DNA of 64,000 nucleotides from Lachnospiraceae bacterium (lineage in GTDB: Bacteria > Bacillota > Clostridia > Lachnospirales > Lachnospiraceae), in contig JAGAQI010000047.1 in the NCBI GenBank assembly GCA_017622795.1, forward strand, positions 62,001-126,000, given 5' to 3'. Shown piece after piece: positions 8,259 to 16,744 of this stretch (position 1 is the stretch's first letter; each line of letters opens with the position of its first letter). Under the pieces are notes generated by a model, which had not been told where the DNA came from, ran no database searches, and saw only the letters and a list, made by a program, of their open reading frames with translations. The translations under genes were made by a program, and so were the position numbers.

Positions 8259-9413
8259 ATGAAAATTGCGTTTGATGCACAGCCACTGCTTAGCGGAACA
8301 AAATCCGGTGTGGGATTTTGCGAAGACGGACTGGTAACAGCACTGCTTAAGCAGTATCCGGAAAATGAATATGTGCTGGAATATTTCAGCTTACGAAACC
8401 ATGGTGTGAAAGAAGAAATACTAAAAAAGTATACCGAAAAGGGAGCAACACTTGTTCCTTGCAAATGGTTTCCGGGAAGTTTGTACCGCATGGCAAGTGC
8501 ATTCCTTCCGGTGCCATATGCGATGATGTTTCCGAAAAAGAAGCAGTTGACCCATTTTTTTAACTATTATATTCCGCCCTTTACACGGGGTAAAAAAGTG
8601 GTGACGGTGCATGACATGGTGGTGAAAGCCTGTCCGGAAACGGTGCGGAAAAAGACGCTGTGGTTTTTACAGCGGACTCTTAAGGCAAGTATAAGAAGAG
8701 CAGACCACATTGTAACGGATTCCGAGTTTAGTAAAAAGGAAATTTTAAAATACTATAACGTACCGGCGGAGAAAATCAGTGTGGTGTACTGTGGCGTGGA
8801 TTTTGAACGCTTTCAACCGCTGGAAGATAAAGAGCTTCTTGCCAAGGTAAAAGAAAAGTACGGTATTGGAAAAGAGTATTTTCTTTATCTTGGCACCCTG
8901 GAACCAAGAAAGAATCTGGTCCGTCTGGTACAGGCATATGCAGAGGCAAAGAAGGGAAAAGAAGACTTCCCGTGTCTGGTATTGGCCGGTGGCAAGGGCT
9001 GGATGTATGAAGAAATTTTCCATACAGTTCAGGAGCTTGGCTTGGAGCAGGACGTACTATTTACCGGTTATGTGGCAGATGAGGAAGTACCTGTGCTAAT
9101 GGCAGGAGCCTTTGCTTTTTGCTTCCCTTCTGTTTACGAAGGATTTGGCATGCCGGTGTTGGAAGCGATGGCATGTGGAACACCGGTGTTAACATCTAAG
9201 GATTCTTCTATGGAGGAAATTGCGGGAGATGAAACGGTGCTGGTGGATGCGAGGTCGGTGGAGTCTATAAAAGATGGACTTATTCGTTTGTTTGAGCAAG
9301 AAGAATTAAGAGAAGAATTAGTTCGGAAAGGTTTTCAAAAAGTGAAGGAATACTCCTGGAAAAATGCCGGAGAGACACTTATGAAGGTGTATAGAGATTT
9401 AGTGAAAGATTGA
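8259..9413 (+). CDS. GT4-family glycosyltransferase
   Basis: A 384-residue GT-B enzyme. The N-end reads MKIAFDAQPLL followed by a glycine-rich SGVGF loop. The C-terminal domain has YLGTLEPRKNLVRLV and the donor-binding E-x7-E in EGFGMPVLE, then GTPVLTS. This pattern is that of mannosyl/rhamnosyltransferases such as MtfB or WbpY. It starts immediately after the rmd stop codon and its own stop overlaps the ribosome site of the exporter permease, so it belongs to the GDP-rhamnose/export operon. Acceptor and linkage cannot be read from sequence. Confidence 0.9.
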   Translation: MKIAFDAQPLLSGTKSGVGFCEDGLVTALLKQYPENEYVLEYFSLRNHGVKEEILKKYTEKGATLVPCKWFPGSLYRMASAFLPVPYAMMFPKKKQLTHFFNYYIPPFTRGKKVVTVHDMVVKACPETVRKKTLWFLQRTLKASIRRADHIVTDSEFSKKEILKYYNVPAEKISVVYCGVDFERFQPLEDKELLAKVKEKYGIGKEYFLYLGTLEPRKNLVRLVQAYAEAKKGKEDFPCLVLAGGKGWMYEEIFHTVQELGLEQDVLFTGYVADEEVPVLMAGAFAFCFPSVYEGFGMPVLEAMACGTPVLTSKDSSMEEIAGDETVLVDARSVESIKDGLIRLFEQEELREELVRKGFQKVKEYSWKNAGETLMKVYRDLVKD

Positions 9414-9421
9414 GGCAGTTT

Positions 9422-10198
9422 ATGAAACTTATTAAAGAATTATATGCATACCGAGAGATGATTTTCAGCTTGGTAAAGAGGGACTTAAAAGGACGTTATA
9501 AAGGTTCCGTATTGGGATTTTTATGGACCTTTATTAACCCGCTATTACAGCTGTTAGTATATACATTTGTATTTTCTACCGTCATGAGAATGGGTATAGA
9601 GGATTATTATTTATTCCTGTTTGTGGCCCTGGTACCATGGATTTTTTTCAGTACTTCTGTTTCCGGAGGAGCAAGCTGTATTTGGGCGCAGCAAGACATG
9701 GTAAAGAAGATTTACTTTCCAAGAGAAGTGTTACCTATCGCATTTGTAACCAGTCAGTTTGTAAATATGCTTTTGAGTTTTCTGGTTATTTTTGCAGTAT
9801 TGATTTTTAGCGGAAGAACATTGAATCCACTGGCGTTATTATGCTTGCCGGTTATTATGCTTGTGGAATATTTACTGGCATTAGGTGTTGCAATGATTTC
9901 GTCTGCTGCAACAGTTTATATCCGAGACTTGGAGTACATTCTTGGTATTGTAACTATGGCATGGCAGTTTTTGTCACCGGTTATGTATTCTGTTGATCAG
10001 GTGCCGGAAGAAATTAAGAGTATATTTTATATGAATCCAATGACCCCGGTTATTATTGCCTATAGGGATGTTCTGTATGAAGGAAAAGTACCAGAACTGG
10101 CAACGCTGCTTCACGCAGTTGGTGTAGGTGTGGGGTTACTTATTATTGGAACTTTGTTATTTGGAAAGTTAAAGAAGCATTTTGCGGAGGAAATGTAG
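9422..10198 (+). CDS. wzm: Polysaccharide ABC exporter permease (Wzm/TagG type)
   Basis: Integral membrane subunit of an ABC-2 type exporter that moves a lipid-linked glycan across the membrane. About 258 residues with six hydrophobic segments; the RDLKGRYKGSVLG amphipathic stretch near the N-end and the FLSPVMYS and MNPMTPVI motifs near the C-end are typical. I prefer the ATG at 9422, which has TGAGG 6 bp upstream, over an in-frame TTG at 9410 that would overlap the previous gene. The ATPase subunit starts directly after the stop codon. Confidence 0.92.
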   Translation: MKLIKELYAYREMIFSLVKRDLKGRYKGSVLGFLWTFINPLLQLLVYTFVFSTVMRMGIEDYYLFLFVALVPWIFFSTSVSGGASCIWAQQDMVKKIYFPREVLPIAFVTSQFVNMLLSFLVIFAVLIFSGRTLNPLALLCLPVIMLVEYLLALGVAMISSAATVYIRDLEYILGIVTMAWQFLSPVMYSVDQVPEEIKSIFYMNPMTPVIIAYRDVLYEGKVPELATLLHAVGVGVGLLIIGTLLFGKLKKHFAEEM

Positions 10199-11470
10199 AT
10201 GTTACCTGAAAATGCAATTGAGGTAAAAAATATAACCAAAAAATTTAGGGTCTATCATGACAAAGGGACGACTTTAAAAGAGAAAGTTTTATTTAGAAGT
10301 CGACGGATGTATGAAGAACGAGTGGTACTTGATGATGTTTCTTTTAGTGTAAGAAAAGGTGAGGCAATTGGTTTAATTGGTAATAATGGTTGCGGCAAAA
10401 GTACTACATTAAAATTACTTACCAGAATTATGTATCCGGACAGTGGTTCCATTGAGATTACTGGAAGAGTGTCTAGCTTAATTGAGCTTGGTGCAGGTTT
10501 TCATCCGGACATGACCGGTAGGGAAAATATCTATACCAATGCTTCTATTTTTGGCTTGACTAAAAAGGAGATTGATAAACGGGTAAGTGATATAATTGCA
10601 TTTTCTGAATTGGAAAAATATATTGATAGTCCGGTTAGAACATACTCTTCTGGTATGTATATGAGACTTGCATTTGCAGTAGCAATTAATGTAGATGCAG
10701 ATGTTTTGCTTATTGATGAAATTTTGGCTGTGGGTGATGCGAATTTTCAGGCAAAGTGTTTTAATAAGCTGAGAGAAATTAAGGCAAATGGAACAACGAT
10801 AGTTATTGTTTCGCATTCCTTGGGTCAGATTGAACAGATTTGTGAAAGAAGTCTCTGGATTAAAGATGGAAAAATTGCAAAAGAAGGAACACCGCGAGAT
10901 GTGCACCCAATGTATTTAGGATATATGGGTGAATTAGCGCAGGAAGCTTTGGCTGAAACTAAGAGTAATGATGGCAATGAGGCAAAAGAAGAAAAGGAAG
11001 CAGAGGATTCTCGAGACAAAACAAATAGTGAAAGCCAAATTGGTAACCAAAGCATAATTATTAAAAATGTTATGACATATGATACAAATCAGCAACAAAA
11101 AGCAGTATTTCGAACGGGTGAAACAGTTTGCTTGAAAATTGATTATGAAGTACTGAAGGCATCTGATGAGGTTTGTGTAGGAATTGGTATTTTCAGAAGC
11201 GACGGTGTGCATTGCTATGGTACAAATACAAGAGCTGATAAAATGCCAAATCTTAGCATGAAACATTCTGGAATTATTTTAGTTGAACTGGAGAACGAAT
11301 TGTTGCCAGGTGAATATTTAGTAGATGTAGCAATTGAGTCAGCATACGGAGTTTATGCGGATTATAAAAGAGAAATTTGCAGATTCATAACTATGACGGA
11401 ATTTGAGGATATCGGTGTAAGCAGAATTTGTCACAAGTGGCATGGGGAGTGCTTCAATAATCCTGTATAA
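10199..11470 (+). CDS. wzt: Polysaccharide ABC exporter ATPase with C-terminal glycan-binding domain (Wzt type)
   Basis: The 423-residue protein has an ATPase domain (residues 1-~245) with Walker A GLIGNNGCGKST, signature TYSSGMYMRLAF, Walker B VLLIDEILAVGD and H-loop IVSHS. An acidic, low-complexity linker (~250-280) joins it to a C-terminal beta-rich domain (~285-423) like the Wzt carbohydrate-binding domain. In Wzt proteins of E. coli O8/O9a that domain recognises the modified non-reducing end of the finished chain. Its presence predicts chain-end recognition before export here too. The neighbouring methyltransferase is the obvious candidate for making that end. Confidence 0.93.
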   Translation: MLPENAIEVKNITKKFRVYHDKGTTLKEKVLFRSRRMYEERVVLDDVSFSVRKGEAIGLIGNNGCGKSTTLKLLTRIMYPDSGSIEITGRVSSLIELGAGFHPDMTGRENIYTNASIFGLTKKEIDKRVSDIIAFSELEKYIDSPVRTYSSGMYMRLAFAVAINVDADVLLIDEILAVGDANFQAKCFNKLREIKANGTTIVIVSHSLGQIEQICERSLWIKDGKIAKEGTPRDVHPMYLGYMGELAQEALAETKSNDGNEAKEEKEAEDSRDKTNSESQIGNQSIIIKNVMTYDTNQQQKAVFRTGETVCLKIDYEVLKASDEVCVGIGIFRSDGVHCYGTNTRADKMPNLSMKHSGIILVELENELLPGEYLVDVAIESAYGVYADYKREICRFITMTEFEDIGVSRICHKWHGECFNNPV

Positions 11471-11484
11471 GAATAGGAGTTATT

Positions 11485-13404
11485 ATGGATTTAGATAAAG
11501 TAATTAAAGAAACAAGGAACTGTGCGTGGCAGTTGCAGAAATTGGATATTGAGAATAAATATGAGTTGTATTCCATGGATCGTTTAATGGCAGAAATTGC
11601 TGTAGAAACGAAGCAGATGAAAGACAGTCGATTGATTTCTGCGCAGATTGAAAAAACAGAGCCAGTTCAATATCAGGAAAATATTACTCAAAATAAGACT
11701 ATTAGGGGATTGGATGAAAAACTTTCTAGGTTGGGAATTTATAGAGTTATTCGTGCGTGCACCAAGAAAGTTTATCGTTTTTTTGCTCCATATAGAACAG
11801 TAGATGGAAAGGAGATTTTAAAAAACGACGGAGAATTATTTGCGCGTATCGCCTATAAAAGTATTTTATTGCGTGAAATAGATAAAGATGCCTTAGAAAA
11901 TGTGCTAGTCAATTTGGAAAACCGTAAAATTACAAAAGCCGATTTTTTATATTCATTATGTATATCGGAAGAAGGGAAAAAATATGGAATTACGGTTAAG
12001 GGTCTTCGCAAGATAGTATGGAAAGAAAAACTAGTCAGAGGTATTAAGCGGATTCCGGTACTTGGATATGCATTAAGGTGGATCAAATGTATTATTTTTC
12101 TTCCGAGAATGTTGGCAAATACTCAGAGTAGTATAAATGATTTAGTTTTATATGATAGAAGAAAAAACAAGCTGCTTATGGAACAGCAGAACAAGTTGGA
12201 CATGCTGAGGCGTGATTTGGAATTTGCCGTTTTGGATCATGATGAAAAAACTAATGAGCGTGAACAGAATTTATGGGATTCGATGGAAAATCTGGAAGAT
12301 ATGGTAAGCCAATTAAGTGAGAAGACAATAGATGAAATTACAAGGTTGAGAGGTGATATAGAACAAGAAATTGCTTCTGTAGTTTCTGAGGTGGAACTCG
12401 GCACAAGACAATTCATTGAAGTGAAGGAAAATCTTCAGCAAATAAGCGAGGAAGAAAAACGAGAAAGACAGAATTTAATTTCTGAACAGAGAAGATTGGC
12501 AGAACAGCTTGCGCAGAGTGAGTTGTGGAAGAAAGAAGAAATACAAGAAATAGTCAGATTAAAAGATGCATTGGACATATTGCAGAAGAGTTGCGATGAA
12601 AAAATAACTGTGCTTTTGAAAGCAATTATTCGCAATGAGATGGACATCAAGGAAGTTAGCCTTTGGCGGGAAGAACAAGTCAAGAGAGAACTTGATGAAA
12701 AGGATAATATGCTCCAGGTTAAAAAAATATTAAATGCATTTTACATGGATTACAACGAAAAAATCATGTGTGATTCCAGGGAAGAGGTTGCTGAAAGGCA
12801 AAAGCAGTATCTACCATTTGTTGAGCAGTGCTTAGGTGATAAGACAGATGATTTAGTGATGATTGATCTTGGCTGTGGCGAGGGAGAATTTGTTGAATTA
12901 TTAAATCAGAATGGTTATCCCGCTTATGGTGTAGATAGTAATCCTATGGTAATTGATAAGGTTAAAGGAATCAACTCCGATATCCGGATTGAAGAATCAG
13001 AAGCGACGGCATATCTGGCAACCTTAGAAGATAATTCCGTAGACTTTATATCATGTTTTCATATGGTTGAACATTTGGAAACTGGGGAACTACTGGAATT
13101 ATTGAAGGAAAGCCATAGAGTTTTAAAGGTGGGCGGAGGTTTGATATTGGAGACTCCGAATCCTTTGAATATTTTGATTTCTACGTATTATTTTTATATG
13201 GATCCGACTCATAAGAAGCAAATTCCACCAGAGTTGTTGAATCTCATGGTGAGTAGTAGTGGCTTCAAAGTGGAGGAATGCAGAATGCTTCGTCCGTTAA
13301 ATTTTGTACCGTACTCTTATGATGATCCAAATGACAAAATACGTGATATAGTTTTCAGATTTAATATGGAACAGGCATATTCATTAATGGCGGTGAAAGA
13401 ATGA
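11485..13404 (+). CDS. Coiled-coil SAM-dependent methyltransferase, candidate chain terminator
   Basis: A 639-residue protein in several parts. The N-terminal 200 residues contain a DUF4214-like segment (~115-170) and a hydrophobic/basic stretch at ~190-210 that could touch the membrane. A long acidic and basic heptad-rich coiled coil spans about 220-430. The C-terminal domain is a class I methyltransferase with motif I DLGCGEGEFVELL (~463), FHMVEHLE (~520) and LETPNPLN (~555). The order is the reverse of WbdD of E. coli O9a, where a methyltransferase precedes the coiled coil that acts as a ruler, but the parts and the link to a Wzt with a binding domain match. No kinase domain is visible. 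Function as terminator is inference. Confidence 0.7.
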   Translation: MDLDKVIKETRNCAWQLQKLDIENKYELYSMDRLMAEIAVETKQMKDSRLISAQIEKTEPVQYQENITQNKTIRGLDEKLSRLGIYRVIRACTKKVYRFFAPYRTVDGKEILKNDGELFARIAYKSILLREIDKDALENVLVNLENRKITKADFLYSLCISEEGKKYGITVKGLRKIVWKEKLVRGIKRIPVLGYALRWIKCIIFLPRMLANTQSSINDLVLYDRRKNKLLMEQQNKLDMLRRDLEFAVLDHDEKTNEREQNLWDSMENLEDMVSQLSEKTIDEITRLRGDIEQEIASVVSEVELGTRQFIEVKENLQQISEEEKRERQNLISEQRRLAEQLAQSELWKKEEIQEIVRLKDALDILQKSCDEKITVLLKAIIRNEMDIKEVSLWREEQVKRELDEKDNMLQVKKILNAFYMDYNEKIMCDSREEVAERQKQYLPFVEQCLGDKTDDLVMIDLGCGEGEFVELLNQNGYPAYGVDSNPMVIDKVKGINSDIRIEESEATAYLATLEDNSVDFISCFHMVEHLETGELLELLKESHRVLKVGGGLILETPNPLNILISTYYFYMDPTHKKQIPPELLNLMVSSSGFKVEECRMLRPLNFVPYSYDDPNDKIRDIVFRFNMEQAYSLMAVKE

Positions 13405-14495
13405 AGATAGTATTAATGCATCAGACTGTAACGAACCACGATGCGATTGGAAATGATATAGAGATAATGTATGGGATTTTAAAAGAGAGATATGAATGCT
13501 TTGTGTATGCCCAAAATTGTTTTAATTCACATGTAGAGTATATTGCAGACGAGAAACTGGAAGAGATTCTTCAAGATGAAAATAATATCGTTCTTTATCA
13601 CCACAGCGTGTTTTGGGAAATGGGAGAAACATTTCTTAGGGCAGCGCAAGCGAAGATAGTTTTCCGATACCATAACATTACTCCAGAGGGCTTTTTTGAG
13701 GGCTATAATGAACATCATTATTCTCAATGTAAGCTTGGAAGACTTCAGACAGTTCGTTTAGCAAAGGATTTTAAAAAGGCATTATGGCTCTGCGACTCTT
13801 GGTATAACGCAGAAGATGTGGAGGAGTATGTAGAGAAAGAACGGATTGCTATTTGTCCTCCGTTTAACAAAATTGAAGAATGGGGTAGCAAAGTTCCAGA
13901 CGAACAGATTTTAAGAGAATTATTGCATAGTCAGACTATTAATCTTTTATTTGTTGGCAGAGTTGCTCCGAATAAAGGACATTTGCAATTGCTCGATGTA
14001 CTGTATAGCTTCTGTAGAAACTATGAAGAACGGATAAAATTGCGGATTGTGGGTAAGTTTGATGAAGGACTTCCACTATATAATGACTTGATAAAGAACA
14101 GAATGATAGAATATGGCTTAGAGGAGTGTGTAGAATTTATTGGAGAAATAAATGATGCTACACTAATGTCATACTATTTAGGGAGCGATGTGTTTCTTTG
14201 CCTGAGTGAACATGAAGGATTCTGTGTTCCTCTTATTGAGGCGAATTATTTTGAAATTCCTGTAATTGCAAAAGATACGTCTGCAATTTGTGAAACCTTA
14301 GGAAAAAAACAGTTGATATTAGCAGATGATATGAAAGCGTACGCTGCTGGAATTCATGTTATTATGAATCAAAAAGCAGCAAGAGATATGTTGATAGAAG
14401 CTGGCCGAAATAATTACGCTTCTAGATTTACGTGTACTGAAATAAAGAAGATATTTTGCGGGATATTGAATGAAAAGTACAATATGGGATTGTAA
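13401..14495 (+). CDS. GT4-family glycosyltransferase
   Basis: A 364-residue GT-B protein overlapping the methyltransferase by 4 bp (ATGA), so translation is probably coupled. The C-terminal domain shows LLFVGRVAPNKGHLQLL and the E-x7-E motif in EGFCVPLIE. The sequence around the first domain (YHHSVFWEMGE) resembles rhamnosyl/mannosyltransferases found in D-rhamnan or mannan clusters. The codon use becomes clearly AT-rich from wzt onward compared with gmd and manC. Sugar specificity unknown. Confidence 0.85.
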   Translation: MKIVLMHQTVTNHDAIGNDIEIMYGILKERYECFVYAQNCFNSHVEYIADEKLEEILQDENNIVLYHHSVFWEMGETFLRAAQAKIVFRYHNITPEGFFEGYNEHHYSQCKLGRLQTVRLAKDFKKALWLCDSWYNAEDVEEYVEKERIAICPPFNKIEEWGSKVPDEQILRELLHSQTINLLFVGRVAPNKGHLQLLDVLYSFCRNYEERIKLRIVGKFDEGLPLYNDLIKNRMIEYGLEECVEFIGEINDATLMSYYLGSDVFLCLSEHEGFCVPLIEANYFEIPVIAKDTSAICETLGKKQLILADDMKAYAAGIHVIMNQKAARDMLIEAGRNNYASRFTCTEIKKIFCGILNEKYNMGL

Positions 14496-14509
14496 TGGAG
14501 GATAAAAAA

Positions 14510-15556
14510 ATGAAAATTGCAATTGCAACGGTGCAGGTTCCTTTTATAACTGGAGGAGCAGAGATACTTACACAAATGTTGCGAGATGAATTGAAGAAAA
14601 GAGGACATGAGGCAGATATTGTTACTGTACCGTTTAAATGGTATCCTGCTAGGACTATTATGGACTGCATGATGATGGGCAGAATGTTAGATTTATCCGA
14701 GATTAATGGTGAAAAAATTGATTTGGTTATTGCAATGAAGTTCCCGGCATTTTACGTGAAGCATGAAAATAAAGTGGTATGGCTTATGCACCAGCATCGT
14801 CAGGCTTATGATTTATTTGGGACCAAATATGGGGATTTGGAGCATATGGAAGGTGGCCTGGAAGTTAGAGAGATGATTCAGGTACATGATACAAAATATT
14901 TGCAAGAAGCGAAAAGTATTTTTACAATTTCGGATAATTCGAGAGACCGTTTATTGAAATACAACTCGTTAAAAAGTGAAACTCTTTATCATCCGCCGCT
15001 TAACTATGAGAAATTGGGATTTAAAGAATTGGGTGATTTTATCTTTTACCCTAGTAGAATTGACCAAATTAAGCGACAAAGAGTGTTAGTGGAGGCTGCA
15101 AGGTATTTAAAAACCGATGCAAAAGTTGTAATTGCAGGTGGAGGAAGCAAAACAGAGATTGAGTATTTGAAATCCTTGATAAGCAAATATCGCCTGCAAA
15201 AGAGAGTGAAACTGGCCGGATTCATCTCTGAAGAAGAAAAGATTGATTATTATGCAAAATGTCTTGGAGTTTACTTCGGAGCATATGACGAGGACTACGG
15301 CTATATTACTTTGGAGGGATTTTTCTCTAAAAAGCCAGTAATTGTGCATAAAGATGCGGGAGGACCTTTAGAATTTATCCAAGATGGTGTAAATGGATAT
15401 GTTCTTGATGAAAATCCACAGGCAGTGGCAGCTAAAATAGATTACTTGTATAAAAATCGAAAGGTTGCTAAACAGATGGGTGAACAAGGTTATCTGACAC
15501 TGCTGGATAAGAATGTTAACTGGAATTATGTAATTGATAAGCTGCTCGGAAATTAA
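14510..15556 (+). CDS. GT4-family glycosyltransferase
   Basis: About 348 residues. I place the start at 14510, because GGAGG lies 8 bp upstream and the resulting MKIAIATVQVPF start is typical; an ATG at 14495 overlapping the previous stop codon would lack a ribosome site. The protein has an N-terminal TGGAEILTQMLRDEL loop, YPSRIDQIKRQ at the start of the second domain and a donor-binding region EDYGYITLEGF, a close variant of E-x7-E. It belongs to the polysaccharide operon; specificity unknown. Confidence 0.85.
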   Translation: MKIAIATVQVPFITGGAEILTQMLRDELKKRGHEADIVTVPFKWYPARTIMDCMMMGRMLDLSEINGEKIDLVIAMKFPAFYVKHENKVVWLMHQHRQAYDLFGTKYGDLEHMEGGLEVREMIQVHDTKYLQEAKSIFTISDNSRDRLLKYNSLKSETLYHPPLNYEKLGFKELGDFIFYPSRIDQIKRQRVLVEAARYLKTDAKVVIAGGGSKTEIEYLKSLISKYRLQKRVKLAGFISEEEKIDYYAKCLGVYFGAYDEDYGYITLEGFFSKKPVIVHKDAGGPLEFIQDGVNGYVLDENPQAVAAKIDYLYKNRKVAKQMGEQGYLTLLDKNVNWNYVIDKLLGN

Positions 15557-15579
15557 TAAACGGTGAAGAGGAAAGATAG

Positions 15580-16740
15580 ATGAAGAAACTGTTGTATATT
15601 AGTCCATTCTGGCCTGTGAAATCAGGAATCAGTGAATATAGTGAATCGCTGATATGGGGTCTGGAAAAATATTTTGAGATTACTATCTTAGTGAACGGAT
15701 ATAAATTAGAAAATAAAAAGATTACAAAGCATTTTCCAATCATTAATTATGAATCGGAAATGGTATTAGCTGGTTATGATGTACTTTTATATAACTTTGG
15801 TAATAATCCAGATGCTCATGAATTCATGTATGAACTTATGGATAAATATCCAGGCTATGTCATTATGCATGATGTAAGTCTTTTTTATTTAACAGTGGAC
15901 TACTATGCGAAAAAAGGGATTCTCTACCAAAAAGTGTATGAAATGGAAGGCGCAAAAGGCATTCGATATATTAAGGATAGTTTGAAACAAAATCCAGAGC
16001 CAAATTTATTGCTGCATAAGGATTTGGCGGCGAATGTCCGCATGAATGCAGAAGTTCTAAGAAAGGCAAAAGGGGTTTTTGTGCATTCTGAATACGCAGC
16101 AGGGCAGATTGAAAATGTAATTGCGAAAGAAAAGATATGTAAAATCAATCTAGTCGAAAACAAAATTGAAACAGAATTAAAGAAGGACTTTTTAAAAAAA
16201 CGTTTTGGAATTAAGAACAGCGAGAAAATTATTGGGGCGGCCGGTTTTATTGCTCCTAGTAAGCAGAATGAGATTAGTTGTCAGGCGGTGAAAGAATATA
16301 ATTGCACACACAAAGAAAAGATTCATTATGTTATGATTGGCGAAGGTGATTATGTGGATTCTTATCTTGATGAGTATATACATAAGACGGGCTTCTTAGA
16401 TAATGAAGATTTTTATGATGCGTTGAGTTCGTGTGATGTAATCTTAAATTTGCGTTATCCTTATAATGGAGAATCGTCCGCAACGCTAATTCAAAGCATG
16501 AGTATTGGTAAGCCGTGTATAGTTACGGATATAGGTTGGTTTAGTGAGTTGCCAAATGATAGCATAAAAAAAGTTAAAAAGGATATTAAGGCAAAGCATT
16601 TAGCTGAAATAATTGAGGGATTAGTGATGGACTCGCAGAGCATTTCGCGAAAAGGATGCGATTTTGTGAAAGAACAATGCGCAGCTGAAAATATAGCGAA
16701 AGTAGTGAAAAAATTTGTTGCAAAAGTAGAAAGGTGGTAA
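15580..16740 (+). CDS. GT4-like glycosyltransferase
   Basis: A 386-residue protein that begins MKKLLYISPFWPVKSGISEYS, a common start in GT4 enzymes, with a second Rossmann domain IIGAAGFIAPSKQNE and a weakly conserved donor site around LRYPYNGESSATLIQSM, where Glu and Ser replace the usual EGFG pattern. It is the last of the cytosolic transferases before the membrane-bound GT-C gene, and ends 4 bp before it. DNA is strongly AT-rich. Specificity unknown. Confidence 0.8.
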   Translation: MKKLLYISPFWPVKSGISEYSESLIWGLEKYFEITILVNGYKLENKKITKHFPIINYESEMVLAGYDVLLYNFGNNPDAHEFMYELMDKYPGYVIMHDVSLFYLTVDYYAKKGILYQKVYEMEGAKGIRYIKDSLKQNPEPNLLLHKDLAANVRMNAEVLRKAKGVFVHSEYAAGQIENVIAKEKICKINLVENKIETELKKDFLKKRFGIKNSEKIIGAAGFIAPSKQNEISCQAVKEYNCTHKEKIHYVMIGEGDYVDSYLDEYIHKTGFLDNEDFYDALSSCDVILNLRYPYNGESSATLIQSMSIGKPCIVTDIGWFSELPNDSIKKVKKDIKAKHLAEIIEGLVMDSQSISRKGCDFVKEQCAAENIAKVVKKFVAKVERW

Positions 16741-16744
16741 AATA

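Noticed and set aside
9410-9421. TTG start of the Wzm permease
   Set aside because: The ATG at 9422 has a proper ribosome site; the TTG would overlap the previous gene without one.
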